Of a stretch of 44,105 nt of DNA, positions 43,504 to 44,105 are shown in pieces. The position numbers were made by a program, and so were the translations under genes. Every line of letters begins with the position of its first letter. The first letter of the stretch is position 1. Origin of the DNA: Dehalococcoidales bacterium (GTDB taxonomy: Bacteria; Chloroflexota; Dehalococcoidia; Dehalococcoidales; JAFGLR01); contig JAFGLR010000164.1 in assembly GCA_016927955.1 (NCBI GenBank), forward strand, positions 1-44,105, given 5' to 3'. Below the pieces are notes generated by a model, which did not search any database, was not told the origin of the DNA, and worked only from the letters and a program-made list of their open reading frames with translations.

Positions 43504-44105
43504 TGCGAAAAATTAAAAAACTGTTCTTGATCCCGGTTGCCCTCCTTCTAGTAATCTCGATAGTATTAGCCGGGTGTTCGGGTACAACAACTACCACAAA
43601 TACAACGACTACAACTACAACTTCCACCTCTACCTCTACCTCAACTACGACTAAAACAACCACTACTACCACAAATCCCGGTGAACTTTCCGGTACGATA
43701 ACTGAAGCCGGTTCGACTACCGTTCAGCCGGTTGCGGAAAAATTAGCCGGTATTTTCATGAACATACATCCCAAAGTTAATGTTGTTATTCAAGGCGGCG
43801 GTTCCAGCGTCGGTGTTAAATCGGCAGCGGAAGGAACGGTCGATATCGGTGCCGCTTCTCGTGAACTTAAGTCCAGCGAAGTTAGTACCGTAGTAGAACA
43901 CGTGCTGGCGCGTGACGGTATAGCTATCGTTACTAACTCTTCACAGACGGTTAGTAATCTTACCAAAGAGCAGGTAGTGCAAATCTTCGCAGGTGAAATA
44001 ACCAACTGGAGTGAAGTCGGCGGTTCCAACAGCACCATTACTGTGGTTGCACGCGAAGAGGGCTCCGGTACTCGCGGTGCCTTCGAAGAAATGGTAATGG
44101 GCGAA
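43503..44105 (+). CDS. pstS: Phosphate-binding lipoprotein PstS, cut by the window end
   Basis: The first 201 residues of an exported lipoprotein, open at the window edge and therefore absent from the ORF track. A perfect lipobox LAGC is followed by a linker of about 35 residues made almost only of Thr with some Ser. The PstS domain follows: TEAGSTTVQPVAEKL, QGGGSSVGVKSA, VDIGAASRELK, ITNWSEVGG and the phosphate loop EEGSGTRGAFEE, all intact. It is a different subtype from the pstS at 40842 and closer in plan to the PstS-dockerin domain. More pst genes may follow beyond the window. Pho box and CATAAT promoter lie upstream. Confidence 0.93.
   Translation, partial: MRKIKKLFLIPVALLLVISIVLAGCSGTTTTTNTTTTTTTSTSTSTSTTTKTTTTTTNPGELSGTITEAGSTTVQPVAEKLAGIFMNIHPKVNVVIQGGGSSVGVKSAAEGTVDIGAASRELKSSEVSTVVEHVLARDGIAIVTNSSQTVSNLTKEQVVQIFAGEITNWSEVGGSNSTITVVAREEGSGTRGAFEEMVMGE

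Overview
This window most likely comes from an uncultured anaerobic bacterium of the Chloroflexota (Dehalococcoidia-like). I infer this from the mix of cohesin, dockerin and IPT/TIG surface proteins with several Pst phosphate systems and a very gene-dense layout. No rRNA or other marker gene is present to prove the lineage. Almost everything relates to phosphate: five PstS-like binding proteins, two complete PstC-A-B transporter sets, a PhoU-domain protein and two PHP-domain proteins. At least five promoters carry TTAACA-like hexamers repeated every 11 bp, which is the layout of a Pho box.

Layout. (1) 1-2200: an unknown ORF, then a decaying arsenic operon on the minus strand (arsR broken, arsC intact, acr3 reduced to an N-terminal stub), then a Nudix hydrolase. 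(2) 2205-8822, plus strand: a Pho-box promoter drives a tight operon of a PHP phosphoesterase, two amphi-Trp proteins, a PhoU-kinase fusion, a RimK-like ATP-grasp ligase, an HprK-related kinase and a phosphohexomutase. The set resembles the GAK (grasp-and-kinase) cassette. (3) 37840-8927, minus strand: a run of about 29 kb that starts at a Pho-box promoter. In order it holds a PstS-dockerin fusion, a double-cohesin protein, a membrane-anchored Ig-like protein, a 3317-residue membrane-anchored scaffold (five cohesins, about 26 IPT modules, one internal dockerin), a cohesin lipoprotein, an atypical Pst transporter, and then three secreted dockerin proteins (RCC1 propeller, cohesin/IPT, InlB-like repeats) and a degenerate PstS-like lipoprotein. 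(4) 42298-38072, minus strand: a second Pho-box promoter drives a 49-residue microprotein absent from the ORF track and an orthodox pstS-C-A-B operon. (5) 42347-44105, plus strand: a Pho-box promoter followed by a PHP gene with one in-frame stop, then another Pho-box promoter and a PstS lipoprotein cut by the window end.

The main proposal is that phosphate starvation induces a cohesin-dockerin surface assembly that docks a phosphate-binding protein, and other dockerin proteins, close to Pst transporters. One PstC permease carries a dockerin-like calcium loop in its outer loop. Two copies of a conserved, apparently structured element lie in the leaders of this locus and match no RNA family I recognise. 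All family calls come from reading motifs in the translations; no database search was run.
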